DNA of 64,000 nt, taken from NCBI GenBank assembly GCA_023387735.1, contig JAEWHP010000002.1:186001-250000 (forward strand). The letters run 5' to 3'. This DNA comes from Pseudomonadota bacterium (GTDB lineage Bacteria; Pseudomonadota; Alphaproteobacteria; Rhizobiales; Xanthobacteraceae). The position numbers and the translations under genes were made by a program. Position 1 is the first letter of the stretch. Each line of letters begins with the position of its first letter. Shown here in pieces: positions 19,939-28,134 of the stretch. The notes beneath the pieces were generated by a model. It was not told the origin of the DNA, searched no databases, and saw nothing but the letters and a program-made list of their open reading frames with translations.

Positions 19939-20892
19939 CTTGCGGCCGATATCGAGGAATTTTTGCCGTCGCTGCCGGCGGATGCCGTCCGCGTCGAGGT
20001 TGCGGAGGTCGTTGAAGGCCTCGGCAATGGCGTCGCCGGTCGCCGCTATCATCGCGGCCGGATCGCGGTGGGCGCCCCCCGGGGGCTCCCGGAGAATCTG
20101 GTCGATCACCCCGAACCGCAGCATGTCCTGCGCGGTGATCTTCATGCTGGTCGCGGCTTCCTGGGCCTTGGTGCCGTCGCGCCAGAGGATCGAGGAGGCG
20201 GCCTCCGGCGAAATCACGCTGTAGATCGCGTGTTCGAACATCAGCACGCGATTGGCGGTGGTGATCGCGATGGCGCCGCCCGACATGCCTTCGCCGGTTA
20301 TGATCGCGACGTTGGGCACGCCCAGCGACAGGCAGGCATCGGTGGAGCGCGCGATCGCCTCCGCCTGCCCGCGTTCCTCGGCGCCGATGCCGGGATAGGC
20401 GCCGGCCGAATCGACGATCGACAGGACGGGAATGCCGAACCGGTCGGCCATCTCCATCAGCCGGACCGCCTTGCGGTAGCCTTCGGGGCGGGCCATGCCG
20501 AAATTATGCTTGATGCGGCCTTCGGTGGTGGCGCCCTTTTCCTGCCCGACCACGCAGATGCTCTCGCCGCGGAAGCGGCCGAAGCCGCCCACCAGCGCCT
20601 CGTCCTCGCCGAACTTGCGGTCGCCCGCCATCGGCGTGAATTCAGTGACCAGGGTGTTGATGAAATCGGTGAAGTGCGGTCGCTGCGGATGGCGCGCCAC
20701 CAGCGTCTTCTGCCACGGCGTCAGGCTGGTGTAGAGGTCGGCCAGCGCCTGCGACGCCTTGTCCTCTATTCGCGCGATCTCATCGCCGATGTCGCTGCCC
20801 GACGCTGCGAGCGCGCGCAGTTCATCGACCTTGGCCTCGAGTTCGGCGACGGGTTTTTCGAAGTCGAGATAGCTGCGCATCTGATCCGGCAT
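19930..20892 (-). CDS. accA: Acetyl-CoA carboxylase carboxyltransferase subunit alpha
   Basis: AccA pairs with AccD to move carboxyl from biotin to acetyl-CoA, giving malonyl-CoA for fatty acid synthesis. The 320-residue form starts MPDQMRSYLDFEKPVAELE, the usual family N-terminus. The crotonase-fold core is recognisable in GFGRFRGESICVVGQEKG, VDSAGAYPGIGAEERGQAE and ITGEGMSGGAIAI. The frame is open for 21 codons further upstream without family similarity. Confidence 0.97.
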   Translation of the reverse strand: MPDQMRSYLDFEKPVAELEAKVDELRALAASGSDIGDEIARIEDKASQALADLYTSLTPWQKTLVARHPQRPHFTDFINTLVTEFTPMAGDRKFGEDEALVGGFGRFRGESICVVGQEKGATTEGRIKHNFGMARPEGYRKAVRLMEMADRFGIPVLSIVDSAGAYPGIGAEERGQAEAIARSTDACLSLGVPNVAIITGEGMSGGAIAITTANRVLMFEHAIYSVISPEAASSILWRDGTKAQEAATSMKITAQDMLRFGVIDQILREPPGGAHRDPAAMIAATGDAIAEAFNDLRNLDADGIRRQRRQKFLDIGRKLG

Positions 20893-21103
20893 CAAAACAA
20901 TATAGGTAACAACCTGCGTGGAGGCGAAGCGTTTCGATTCGCTGCGGGAAAGCACGCATCTTCAATGATTTAGCGCGTACCTCGGTCCGGTATTCCCGGT
21001 GCGCCGAAGCCGCGCCGATCAAGGCCGCGGGCGGGAGATCGCTCTTTCGGGTGAGAAGCCGCGGAAGTCAAGGCGGGAGTGAATTTGATCCCCGAACGCT
21101 CTC

Positions 21104-21189
21104 CCGTAGCCCGGATGGAGCGTAGCGCAATCCGGGATGACTGCTCACGGCAAGAACCCGGATTTCGCTGCGCTCCATCCGGGCTACGC
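21104..21189. repeat. CCCGGATGGAGCG-type inverted repeat
   Basis: TAGCCCGGATGGAGCGTAGC at the left and GCTGCGCTCCATCCGGGCTA at the right are near-perfect inverted arms about 46 bases apart. It sits between accA and xerD, whose genes point the same way, and could fold into a stem of about 18 bp. The rest of the 302-base gap (20893-21194) shows no gene. Confidence 0.85.
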
Positions 21190-21194
21190 TTTCG

Positions 21195-22154
21195 TCACTT
21201 CTCCGCCAGCGGATGCAGGTCGCGGACAAGGCTCTTCAGCCGCTCTTCGACGACGTGGGTGTAGATCTGCGTGGTCGAGATGTCGGTATGGCCGAGCAGC
21301 GTCTGCACGATGCGGAGGTCAGCGCCGTTGTGCAGCAGGTGGCTGGCAAAGGCGTGGCGCAGCACGTGCGGCGAGACCAGCCGCGGCGCCAGCCCCGAGG
21401 CTGCTGCCAGTTCCTTCAGGTCGCGGGCAAAATGCTGCCGCGTCAGATGGCCGCTTTCGCCGAACGATGGAAACAGCCATTTCGAGCTCGCGGCGTTCTT
21501 CTGTTTATCGGTCTTGAGCGCCTGCATCGCTGCGAGGTAGTCGGCCATCGCGCGCCGCGAGGCCTCGTTCAGCGGCACCAGCCGCTCCTTGTTGCCCTTG
21601 CCGCGCACCACGATCATGCGGGCGTCGCTGCGCGCGGCCGACAGCGGCAACGCCACCAGTTCGGACACGCGCAAGCCCGTGGCGTAGAGCACTTCGAGCA
21701 GGCAGTGCAGCCGCATCGCGCGCAGCCGGTGCTGGGGGGAAACGTCCGCCTGCGTCAATTCCTTGGCCCGCGTCAGCATGCGGTCGACGTCAGATATCGA
21801 CAGTACCTTCGGCAGGCCGCGGCCACGCTTCGGGCCGGACAATATCGCGGCGGGATCGTCGCTCCGAATCCGCTCGTTGAGCAGGAAGCGGAACAGATGC
21901 CGCATCGCCGACAGCCGGCGCGCCACGCTGGAGGATTTGAAGCCGCGGGTGTCGAGATCGGCGAGGTAATCCCGCAGCACGTCGGTTCCGGCGCGGGTGA
22001 AATTCTGGCCGGCGCGGTCTAGGAATTCGGAGAAATCCTCGAGGTCGCGGCGATAGGCGTCGAGCGTGTTGTCACCCGCCCCCTGTTCCGCGGCGAGCAT
22101 GTCGAGGAACAGGTGGATCAGCCGTGTATCTGTATGTGCCTTGCTGGAACGCAT
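21195..22154 (-). CDS. xerD: Tyrosine recombinase XerD
   Basis: XerD works with XerC at dif to resolve chromosome dimers at division. The 319 residues contain the SAM-like N-terminal domain (FLDMLAAEQGAGDNTLDAYRRDL) and the catalytic tyrosine recombinase residues: Arg in LYATGLRVSELVALP, His-x-x-Arg in SPHVLRHAFASHLLH, His in LLGHTDIS and Tyr in TTQIYTHV. Its length, its core-gene neighbours (accA, aroK) and the lack of any mobile-element cargo argue for the housekeeping enzyme rather than a phage integrase. Confidence 0.93.
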   Translation of the reverse strand: MRSSKAHTDTRLIHLFLDMLAAEQGAGDNTLDAYRRDLEDFSEFLDRAGQNFTRAGTDVLRDYLADLDTRGFKSSSVARRLSAMRHLFRFLLNERIRSDDPAAILSGPKRGRGLPKVLSISDVDRMLTRAKELTQADVSPQHRLRAMRLHCLLEVLYATGLRVSELVALPLSAARSDARMIVVRGKGNKERLVPLNEASRRAMADYLAAMQALKTDKQKNAASSKWLFPSFGESGHLTRQHFARDLKELAAASGLAPRLVSPHVLRHAFASHLLHNGADLRIVQTLLGHTDISTTQIYTHVVEERLKSLVRDLHPLAEK

Positions 22155-22226
22155 GACCCGACACCTCCGTGGGCGGAGTGTCTTCTCCCCGAGTTAGCGA
22201 TTTACCCACAGATCAGACGATAGCGG

Positions 22227-22373
22227 CTATTTCTTGAGAAACCTGTCGGCCGGGATCGTGACCGTCATTTCCCGGGGTTTTGGGCTGACGAAATTCGCCA
22301 GCGCGAAAAGCACGCCATAGATCAGCCCGGCGATGATGCCGACGACCGTCAGAAAGCGGAACAAACTGGGCAT
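22227..22373 (-). CDS. Small single-pass membrane protein, 48 residues, unknown function
   Basis: The frame starts at the ATG complementary to 22371-22373 and encodes MPSLFRFLTVVGIIAGLIYG, continues with a hydrophobic stretch to about residue 28, and ends in the positively charged tail VSPKPREMTVTIPADRFLKK. A GAGCCCCC stretch upstream is a poor ribosome-binding site. The composition (one clean transmembrane helix and a basic tail) and the absence of a competing gene support a real coding region. It lies between xerD and the divergent aroK. I do not recognise a named family. Confidence 0.7.
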   Translation of the reverse strand: MPSLFRFLTVVGIIAGLIYGVLFALANFVSPKPREMTVTIPADRFLKK

Positions 22374-22516
22374 AGGGGGCTCAGGGCGGCGAAATTAACC
22401 AATGGAATCATCCATCATGTTCCCATCCCCGTGGCAAGAGTCTCTGGCAACGGCGTCGCTGGGGGTAGTATAGGTGGCGCGGAGCGGCGCAACGCCGCAG
22501 GGAGACAGAGTTTTTA

Positions 22517-23134
22517 ATGTCCGAGACGGCGGCACCGGCACACGCAGGCACCTCCCAGGAGGCCGACATTACGGCGGCCCTCGGGAGGCGGTCGATCGTG
22601 CTCGTCGGCATGATGGGCGCCGGCAAGTCGACCATCGGCCGCCGGCTGGGGGCCCGGCTGCGGCTGCCGTTTCTCGACGCCGACATCGAGATCGAGGCGG
22701 CCCACGCCGGCATGACCATCCCGGAGATCTTTGCGACCCATGGCGAGCCTTATTTCCGTGACGGCGAGGCGCGGGTGATCGCGCGGCTGCTCGACGGCGG
22801 GCCGGCGGTAATCGCCACCGGCGGCGGCGCCTTCATGCGCGAGGAAACCCGCAACCGTATCCGCGACAAGGCGGTCTCGCTGTGGCTCAAGGCCGACATC
22901 GACGTCATCATGAAGCGGGTCAAGCGCCGCGCCGACCGGCCGCTGTTGCAGACCGCTGATCCGGAGGCGACAGTCAGCCGCCTGCTCGAAGCGCGCGAGC
23001 CGGTCTACCGGAGCGCCGACCTCACGATCGCCTCGCGCGACGTGCCGCACGACCGCATCGTCGACGAATGCATCGATGCCCTTCGCGCGCGGCTGTGTGC
23101 CGGCACCCCGGCAAACCCGACCAACAACGAATAG
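22517..23134 (+). CDS. aroK: Shikimate kinase
   Basis: AroK phosphorylates shikimate at the 3-hydroxyl, step five of the chorismate pathway. The 205 residues hold the P-loop VGMMGAGKSTIGRRL (about 30-44), the shikimate-binding DADIEIE, the GGGAFM Walker-B-like segment and the lid RRADRPLLQ. The N-terminus is about 20 residues longer than in E. coli. aroB follows after 14 bases, as in many proteobacteria. Confidence 0.96.
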   Translation: MSETAAPAHAGTSQEADITAALGRRSIVLVGMMGAGKSTIGRRLGARLRLPFLDADIEIEAAHAGMTIPEIFATHGEPYFRDGEARVIARLLDGGPAVIATGGGAFMREETRNRIRDKAVSLWLKADIDVIMKRVKRRADRPLLQTADPEATVSRLLEAREPVYRSADLTIASRDVPHDRIVDECIDALRARLCAGTPANPTNNE

Positions 23135-23148
23135 ACGAGCGCCACGCG

Positions 23149-24291
23149 ATGACCGCGCCCCTGAAACCTTCCGCCGACATCACCGTCGACGTCGCGCTGG
23201 GCGACCGCGCCTACGACATCGTCATCGGCCGCGGCGTGCTCCTGTCGCTGGGCGCGCGCGTCGCCGCGTTGCGGCCGGGGGTGCGGACGGCGATCGTCAC
23301 CGATCACACCGTGGCCCGGCACTGGCTGGCGCAAACCGAGAGCTCACTGGCGGAAGCCGGCATTCCGTCGTCGCGAATAATCGTCGCGGAGGGCGAGGGG
23401 TCGAAGACCTATGCCGGTCTGGAAAAGGTCAGCGAGGCGCTGATCGCGGCCAGGATCGAACGCAACGATCTCGTCATTGCGCTCGGCGGCGGCGTGGTCG
23501 GCGATCTCGCCGGCTTTGCCGCGGCGATCCTGCGCCGCGGGGTCGATTTCGTGCAGGTGCCGACCTCGCTGCTGGCGCAGGTGGATTCCTCGGTCGGCGG
23601 CAAGACTGGCATCAACTCGCCGCAGGGCAAAAACCTGCTCGGCGCGTTTCATCAGCCGGTGCTGGTCATCGCCGATACCTCCGTGCTCGACACGCTGTCG
23701 CCGCGCCAGTTCCGGGCCGGTTATGCCGAAGTCGCCAAATATGGCGTGCTGGGCGATGAAGCCTTCTTCACCTGGCTCGAGGCCAACCATGCCGACATCT
23801 TTTCGGGAGGGGCTGCGCGCGAACACGCGATTGCAACCTCCTGCCGCGCCAAGGCCGCGATCGTCTCGCGCGACGAGCGCGAAACCGGCGAGCGCGCATT
23901 GCTCAATCTGGGCCATACCTTCGGTCATGCGCTGGAGGCTGCGACCGGTTTCTCCGATCGCCTGTTCCATGGCGAAGGGGTTTCCGTCGGCATGGTGCTG
24001 GCGGCGGAGCTTTCCGCGCAACTCGGCATGATCTCCGAAGCCGACGCTGCCCGCGTCGAGCGCCATCTTGCCTCGGTCGGCTTGCCGACCCGGCTGCAGG
24101 ACATCGCGGGCTTCGCGCAGGAGGGGCTGGCGGACGCCGATGCCCTGATGGCGCTGATGGCGCAGGACAAGAAGGTCAAGCGCGGCAGGTTGACGTTCAT
24201 CCTGCTGCAGGCGATCGGCCGCGCGGTGGTCACCAACGACGTCGAGCCGGCGCTGGTTCGCGGCTTCCTGCAACGGAAGCTGTCGGGATGA
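23149..24291 (+). CDS. aroB: 3-dehydroquinate synthase
   Basis: AroB converts DAHP to 3-dehydroquinate, step two of the shikimate pathway, with NAD and a divalent metal. The 380 residues from MTAPLKPSADITVDVALG contain the NAD-binding LGGGVVGDLAGFAAAI, the substrate-binding VDSSVGGKTGIN and the metal-ligand histidines in LNLGHTFGHALE and FHGEGVSVGM. The longer upstream frame overlaps aroK and is not used. Confidence 0.97.
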   Translation: MTAPLKPSADITVDVALGDRAYDIVIGRGVLLSLGARVAALRPGVRTAIVTDHTVARHWLAQTESSLAEAGIPSSRIIVAEGEGSKTYAGLEKVSEALIAARIERNDLVIALGGGVVGDLAGFAAAILRRGVDFVQVPTSLLAQVDSSVGGKTGINSPQGKNLLGAFHQPVLVIADTSVLDTLSPRQFRAGYAEVAKYGVLGDEAFFTWLEANHADIFSGGAAREHAIATSCRAKAAIVSRDERETGERALLNLGHTFGHALEAATGFSDRLFHGEGVSVGMVLAAELSAQLGMISEADAARVERHLASVGLPTRLQDIAGFAQEGLADADALMALMAQDKKVKRGRLTFILLQAIGRAVVTNDVEPALVRGFLQRKLSG

Positions 24292-24352
24292 AAACGGGAT
24301 CGCCTCGCATAGTCGAGTTGTCGCGCAGGGCCGGGGCCGTCGCGAGGCAGGC

Positions 24353-25705
24353 ATGAGTTCGACTGCATTCAATTTGCTGCTGGCGTTCCTGCTGCTCGCC
24401 GCCAACGCGTTCTATGTCGCTGCCGAGTTCGCGCTGGTGAAGAGCCGCGGATTCCGCATCAAGGCGATGGTCGAGCAGGACCGCTTCGGCGCGCGCCTGC
24501 TGCACGGCATGATGGGCAATATCGAGGCCTATCTCGCCTGCTGCCAGCTCGGCATCACCATGGCCTCGCTCGGCCTCGGCTGGGTCGGTGAGCCCACCGT
24601 CTCGGCACTGCTCGAGCCGTTATTGCTTCCGCTTGGAATGTCGGAACGCACGCTGCACTTCGTGTCGTTCATGGCCGGGTTTTTGATTTTCTCCTCGCTG
24701 CATATCGTGATCGGCGAGCAGGTGCCGAAGACGCTGGCGATCAGGGAGCCGATGCCGGTCTCGCAATGGATCGCCTATCCGCTGCATGTCTCCTACCTGA
24801 TCTTCTGGCCGCTGAACTGGCTGCTCAATACCGCCTCGCGCGGCATCCTGCGCCTGCTCGGCGTCAAGGAATCCTCGCAGCACGAAATCCTCACCGATTC
24901 CGAGATCGAGGGCCTGGTGGAAGAGTCGGCCGTGCACGGTGGCATTGAAAGCGGCGAGGCCGAATACATTCACAACGTATTCCGCTTCGGCGACCTCGCC
25001 GTCTCCGACGTCATGGTCCACCGCACCGCCATGGTGATGATCAATGCGGACATGCCGCCGGAAGAACTGGTGCGCGAGGTGCTGGCGACCGAGTACACCC
25101 GCATTCCCCTTTGGCGCGACAAGCCGGAAAACATCATCGGCGTGCTGCACGCCAAGGATCTGTTGCGCGCGATCCGCGCCTCCGAGGGCGACATGTCGCG
25201 TATCAACGTGTCAGCCATCATGCTGCCGCCCTGGTTCGTTCCGGAGATGCGGCCTCTGTCCGAACAGCTCAAGGCGTTCCGCCGCCGCAAGACCCACTTC
25301 GCACTGGTCGTCGACGAGTATGGCGAAGTCGAAGGCATGGTGACGCTGGAAGACATTCTGGAGGAAATTGTCGGCGACATCTCCGACGAGCACGACGTGG
25401 TGGTGGCCGGTGTCCGCGCCCAGGCCGACGGCTCCGTGGTGGTCGACGGCTCGGTGCCGATCCGCGATCTCAACCGCGCCATGAACTGGCATTTGCCCGA
25501 CGAGGAGGCGACCACGGTGGCGGGGCTCGTGATTCACGAGGCGCGGTCGATCCCCGAGCGCGGCCAGAGTTTCACTTTCCACGGCTGCCGCTTCCGCGTG
25601 CTCCGCCGCGAGCGCAACCGCATCACGGCACTGAAGATCGTGCCGCTGCCGCGTGAAGCCGAGGCGGAGGAGCCGAAGCCGAGGCGGGCAGGCAAGGCGT
25701 TCTGA
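24353..25705 (+). CDS. CNNM/CBS-domain transporter (hemolysin family, CorC/TlyC-like)
   Basis: This 450-residue membrane protein begins with an N-terminal DUF21 (CNNM) transmembrane domain (residues about 1-190, NAFYVAAEFALVKSR and GEQVPKTLAIREP). A pair of CBS domains follows (about 215-340, with MVHRTAMVMI and FALVVDEYGEVEGMVTLEDI), then a C-terminal CorC_HlyC domain (about 355-435). Relatives move magnesium or other cations; the hemolysin label is historical. It follows aroB after 61 bases on the same strand. Confidence 0.9.
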   Translation: MSSTAFNLLLAFLLLAANAFYVAAEFALVKSRGFRIKAMVEQDRFGARLLHGMMGNIEAYLACCQLGITMASLGLGWVGEPTVSALLEPLLLPLGMSERTLHFVSFMAGFLIFSSLHIVIGEQVPKTLAIREPMPVSQWIAYPLHVSYLIFWPLNWLLNTASRGILRLLGVKESSQHEILTDSEIEGLVEESAVHGGIESGEAEYIHNVFRFGDLAVSDVMVHRTAMVMINADMPPEELVREVLATEYTRIPLWRDKPENIIGVLHAKDLLRAIRASEGDMSRINVSAIMLPPWFVPEMRPLSEQLKAFRRRKTHFALVVDEYGEVEGMVTLEDILEEIVGDISDEHDVVVAGVRAQADGSVVVDGSVPIRDLNRAMNWHLPDEEATTVAGLVIHEARSIPERGQSFTFHGCRFRVLRRERNRITALKIVPLPREAEAEEPKPRRAGKAF

Positions 25706-25754
25706 TCACCCGCTCTCGTCATTCGATGTCTATGGTGACGACGGCGAAAGCCGA

Positions 25755-26033
25755 TCACCGCCCTGCAGTTTCGCCTGGCGCCTGCGCCTTGATGGCCAAC
25801 GCGTGGACGGAGCCCTTGAGTTCCGCATCCAATGTTGCATTTACCATCCGGTGGCGTTCGATCCGGCTCTTCCCTTCGAAGGCCGGAGACACAATATAGA
25901 CCCTGAAATGCGTCTCGCCGCCCGGCCTGTGCCCGGCGTGGCCCTCATGCAGATGTGATTCATCCGCGACGTCGAGGCTTTCCGGCAAGAAAGCTTCACG
26001 CAACTTGTTTATGATAATGTCCCTGGTGCTCAT
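25755..26033 (-). CDS. BolA family protein
   Basis: The protein has 92 residues with the BolA fold: HINKL-type N-terminus (IIINKLREAF), the loop histidines in HEGHAGHRPGGETHFRVYIVS, and the segment RIERHRMVNATLDAEL followed by VHALAIKAQAP. BolA proteins bind [2Fe-2S] clusters with monothiol glutaredoxins and affect cell shape and stress responses. It is divergent from the J-domain gene, with 109 bases between the two starts. Confidence 0.93.
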   Translation of the reverse strand: MSTRDIIINKLREAFLPESLDVADESHLHEGHAGHRPGGETHFRVYIVSPAFEGKSRIERHRMVNATLDAELKGSVHALAIKAQAPGETAGR

Positions 26034-26142
26034 GATGTCGGCAGATAATTCCGTATCTGTTTTTCGTCAATGGCGTACCCGAACGGAGTTATTCGCAATG
26101 TCAAGACTTGAAGCCTCGGGCATTGCGTAGTCAAAGTCAGTC

Positions 26143-26790
26143 ATGGCAATTGATTCATCCAAGTTCTTCGATTCCATTCGCATCAAGCCCAACAAGCTGA
26201 GCGCGAAGCAGCAGGCGCAGGCGCGCGAGGAAGCCGCCATGTGCGAGTGGGCGGGCTGCCAGAACAAGGGCCCGCACCGCGCGCCGAAGGGCCGCGAGAA
26301 TTCCCGCGAGTACTTTCACTTCTGCCTGAACCACGTCCGCGAGTACAATCAGAACTATAATTTCTTCCAGGGCATGAATGCCGATGCGGTTGCGCGCTAC
26401 CAGAAGGACGCGCTGACCGGCCATCGCCCGACCTGGAAGATGGGCGCCAACACCGCCGGCAAGAAAGGCAAGCAGGCGGCCGAGGATTTCGACGGCGCCT
26501 CCGATCCCTTCTCCATGTTCTCCGAACTCAACGGCCGTGGCCGTTGGCGGCCCGGACCGGGCGCCGAAGCCAAGGTCGAGACCCGCAAGGTGATGAACGC
26601 CGAGCGCAAGGCGCTGCAGGTGATGGGGCTCTCCGCCGAAGCGACTCTCGAGGACGTCAAGGCGAAGTACAAGGCGCTGGTCAAGCAGCACCACCCCGAC
26701 GCCAATGGCGGCGACCGCTCCACCGAGGATCGCCTGATCGAGATCATCAAGGCGTACAACTATCTCAAGACCGTGGTGCGCGGCGCGTAA
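26143..26790 (+). CDS. J-domain (DnaJ-like) protein
   Basis: This 215-residue co-chaperone has its J-domain at the C-terminus (about 150-212): ALQVMGLSAEATLEDVKAKY, then the HPD tripeptide in KQHHPDANGGDR that stimulates Hsp70 ATPase. The N-terminal half has conserved cysteines (MCEWAGCQNKGPHRAP and FHFCLNHVREYNQNYNFFQG). The domain order is the reverse of DnaJ and there is no Gly/Phe or zinc region, so it is a specialised J-protein. Its divergent pairing with bolA, near cobS, is a familiar rhizobial arrangement. Confidence 0.92.
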   Translation: MAIDSSKFFDSIRIKPNKLSAKQQAQAREEAAMCEWAGCQNKGPHRAPKGRENSREYFHFCLNHVREYNQNYNFFQGMNADAVARYQKDALTGHRPTWKMGANTAGKKGKQAAEDFDGASDPFSMFSELNGRGRWRPGPGAEAKVETRKVMNAERKALQVMGLSAEATLEDVKAKYKALVKQHHPDANGGDRSTEDRLIEIIKAYNYLKTVVRGA

Positions 26791-26801
26791 GCCGCGAGCA
26801 A

Positions 26802-26924
26802 CGTCGTCCCGGCGAAGGCCGGGATCCATACGCCGCGGCCTCTCGATTTGTAACGAACTGTTCGACGGCTTTCGCCCCATAACTCAAGCCTGTGGCTATG
26901 GGTCCGGCCTTCGCCGGGACGACA
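26802..26924. repeat. GTCGTCCCGGCGAAGGCCGGGA-type inverted repeat, copy 1
   Basis: The left arm CGTCGTCCCGGCGAAGGCCG and right arm CGGCCTTCGCCGGGACGACA are inverted about 80 bases apart, each followed or preceded by a (A/G)CCCATA or TATGGGTCC block. Related copies are at 39571 and 58127. It sits between the convergent J-domain and citrate synthase genes. Confidence 0.9.
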
Positions 26925-26970
26925 GCGGAAATCGCGGCTCCGCTATCGTCTTGAAAGTGCGTTCGTCCGC

Positions 26971-28062
26971 TCACCCCGGCATCGCCCCGATATACGCCGA
27001 ACTCGGCCGGATCAGCCGTCCGCCGCGCTGCTGCTCGCGGGCATGCGCGGTCCAGCCGGCGGCGCGGGCCACCGCAAAGATCGGCGTAAACGCCTGCCGC
27101 GGGATTTTCAGCGCGTCGAGCAGGATCGCGGTGAAGAACTCCACATTGGTGTCGAGCGGGCGATCCGGATTCTTGATCCGCAGCGCGCCGCGGATATAGG
27201 CCTCGACCTCGCCGGCAAACGGCAGATCGGTGCCTTCGCTGGCAAGCCGCTCGATCGCACCCTTCAGCACATCCGCGCGCGGATCGCGGACGCGATAGAC
27301 GCGGTGACCGAATCCCATCAGCCGTTCGCCGCGGGCGAGCGCGCTGTCGACCCACGGCTTGATGCGTTCGCGTGAGCCGATTGCATCGAGCATCTCCAGC
27401 ACCGGCTCCGGCGCGCCGCCGTGCAGCGGTCCCGTCAGTGCGCAATAGCCGGCGGTGACGGCCGCGAACAGGTCGGCCTGCGTCGATGCCACCACCCGCG
27501 TCGTGAAGGTAGACGCGTTCATGCCGTGGTCGCACACCGTGACGAAATAGGCGTCGAGCGCCGCGGTCTCGCGCGCGTTCGGCTTGTGGCCGAGCATCAT
27601 CGACAGCGTGTCGGCGGCGTGGCTTGCGGTCGGATCGGGTGCGATCGGATCGTTGCCCTTGCTCCGCTGTACCAGCGCGCCTGCAATCACCGGAAACGCG
27701 CCGACGATGGTGGCCTCGTGCGCGAGGCCGGCTTCGGCCCGCAGCCCCGCGACCGCCGCGCGAAATCCGTCCACGATCGAGAGTCCGCGCGTGATGCCGA
27801 GCAGATCCGGCAGCCGGGCAAAGGCGCGTTCGCGCGCTGCACCGAGCGCGGCGCGCACCGCGGCTTCGCCGATCGGCTGGCCGGTCCCGCCGCTCCACAG
27901 CCGGGCGGTCACACCCTCGAAGCCGGTCTTGCGGGCGAGGTCGCCGACGCGCTCGCCGGCAATGATCAGTTCGCCGCGCTCGCCGTCGACATGGCTGAGC
28001 ACGGTTTCGGCGGCAGGGATTCCGTCGAGGCCGATCGGGGTCTTTGAAAGCTGGATGTTCAT
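26971..28062 (-). CDS. Citrate synthase family protein (stand-alone paralogue)
   Basis: The 363 residues from MNIQLSKTPIGLDGIPAAE form a short citrate/2-methylcitrate synthase. The substrate histidines are present in LTGPLHGGAPEP and GFGHRVYRVRDPRA. The usual catalytic Asp segment (PNVDF) reads TNVEFF here, so Asp is replaced by Glu. The ATG at 28060-28062 has GGAGTGT upstream. The gene is divergent from a second paralogue carrying an HTH domain, with 72 bases between the starts. Acyl-CoA substrate unknown. Confidence 0.88.
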   Translation of the reverse strand: MNIQLSKTPIGLDGIPAAETVLSHVDGERGELIIAGERVGDLARKTGFEGVTARLWSGGTGQPIGEAAVRAALGAARERAFARLPDLLGITRGLSIVDGFRAAVAGLRAEAGLAHEATIVGAFPVIAGALVQRSKGNDPIAPDPTASHAADTLSMMLGHKPNARETAALDAYFVTVCDHGMNASTFTTRVVASTQADLFAAVTAGYCALTGPLHGGAPEPVLEMLDAIGSRERIKPWVDSALARGERLMGFGHRVYRVRDPRADVLKGAIERLASEGTDLPFAGEVEAYIRGALRIKNPDRPLDTNVEFFTAILLDALKIPRQAFTPIFAVARAAGWTAHAREQQRGGRLIRPSSAYIGAMPG

Positions 28063-28104
28063 CGAGACACTCCTTTGTCGTTCCAAAGGTCGGGCCTCTC
28101 GACA

Positions 28105-28133
28105 GATTGATCAATCTTGATTATGTAAATCAA
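28105..28133. promoter_or_regulatory. Twin palindromes between the two citrate synthase genes (candidate operator)
   Basis: GATTGATCAATC (28105-28116) is a perfect 12-bp palindrome. TTGATTATGTAAATCAA (28117-28133), directly after it, is a 6-bp inverted repeat with a 5-base spacer. Both share the half-site TTGAT. They lie one base before the ATG of the HTH-bearing gene and 43 bases before the start of its divergent partner, a natural place for control by that HTH protein. Confidence 0.6.
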
Positions 28134-28134
28134 T

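Noticed and set aside
21195..22154. Phage-type integrase marking a mobile element
   Set aside because: Length and motifs fit XerD, and the neighbours are core genes; there are no attachment-site repeats or phage genes nearby.
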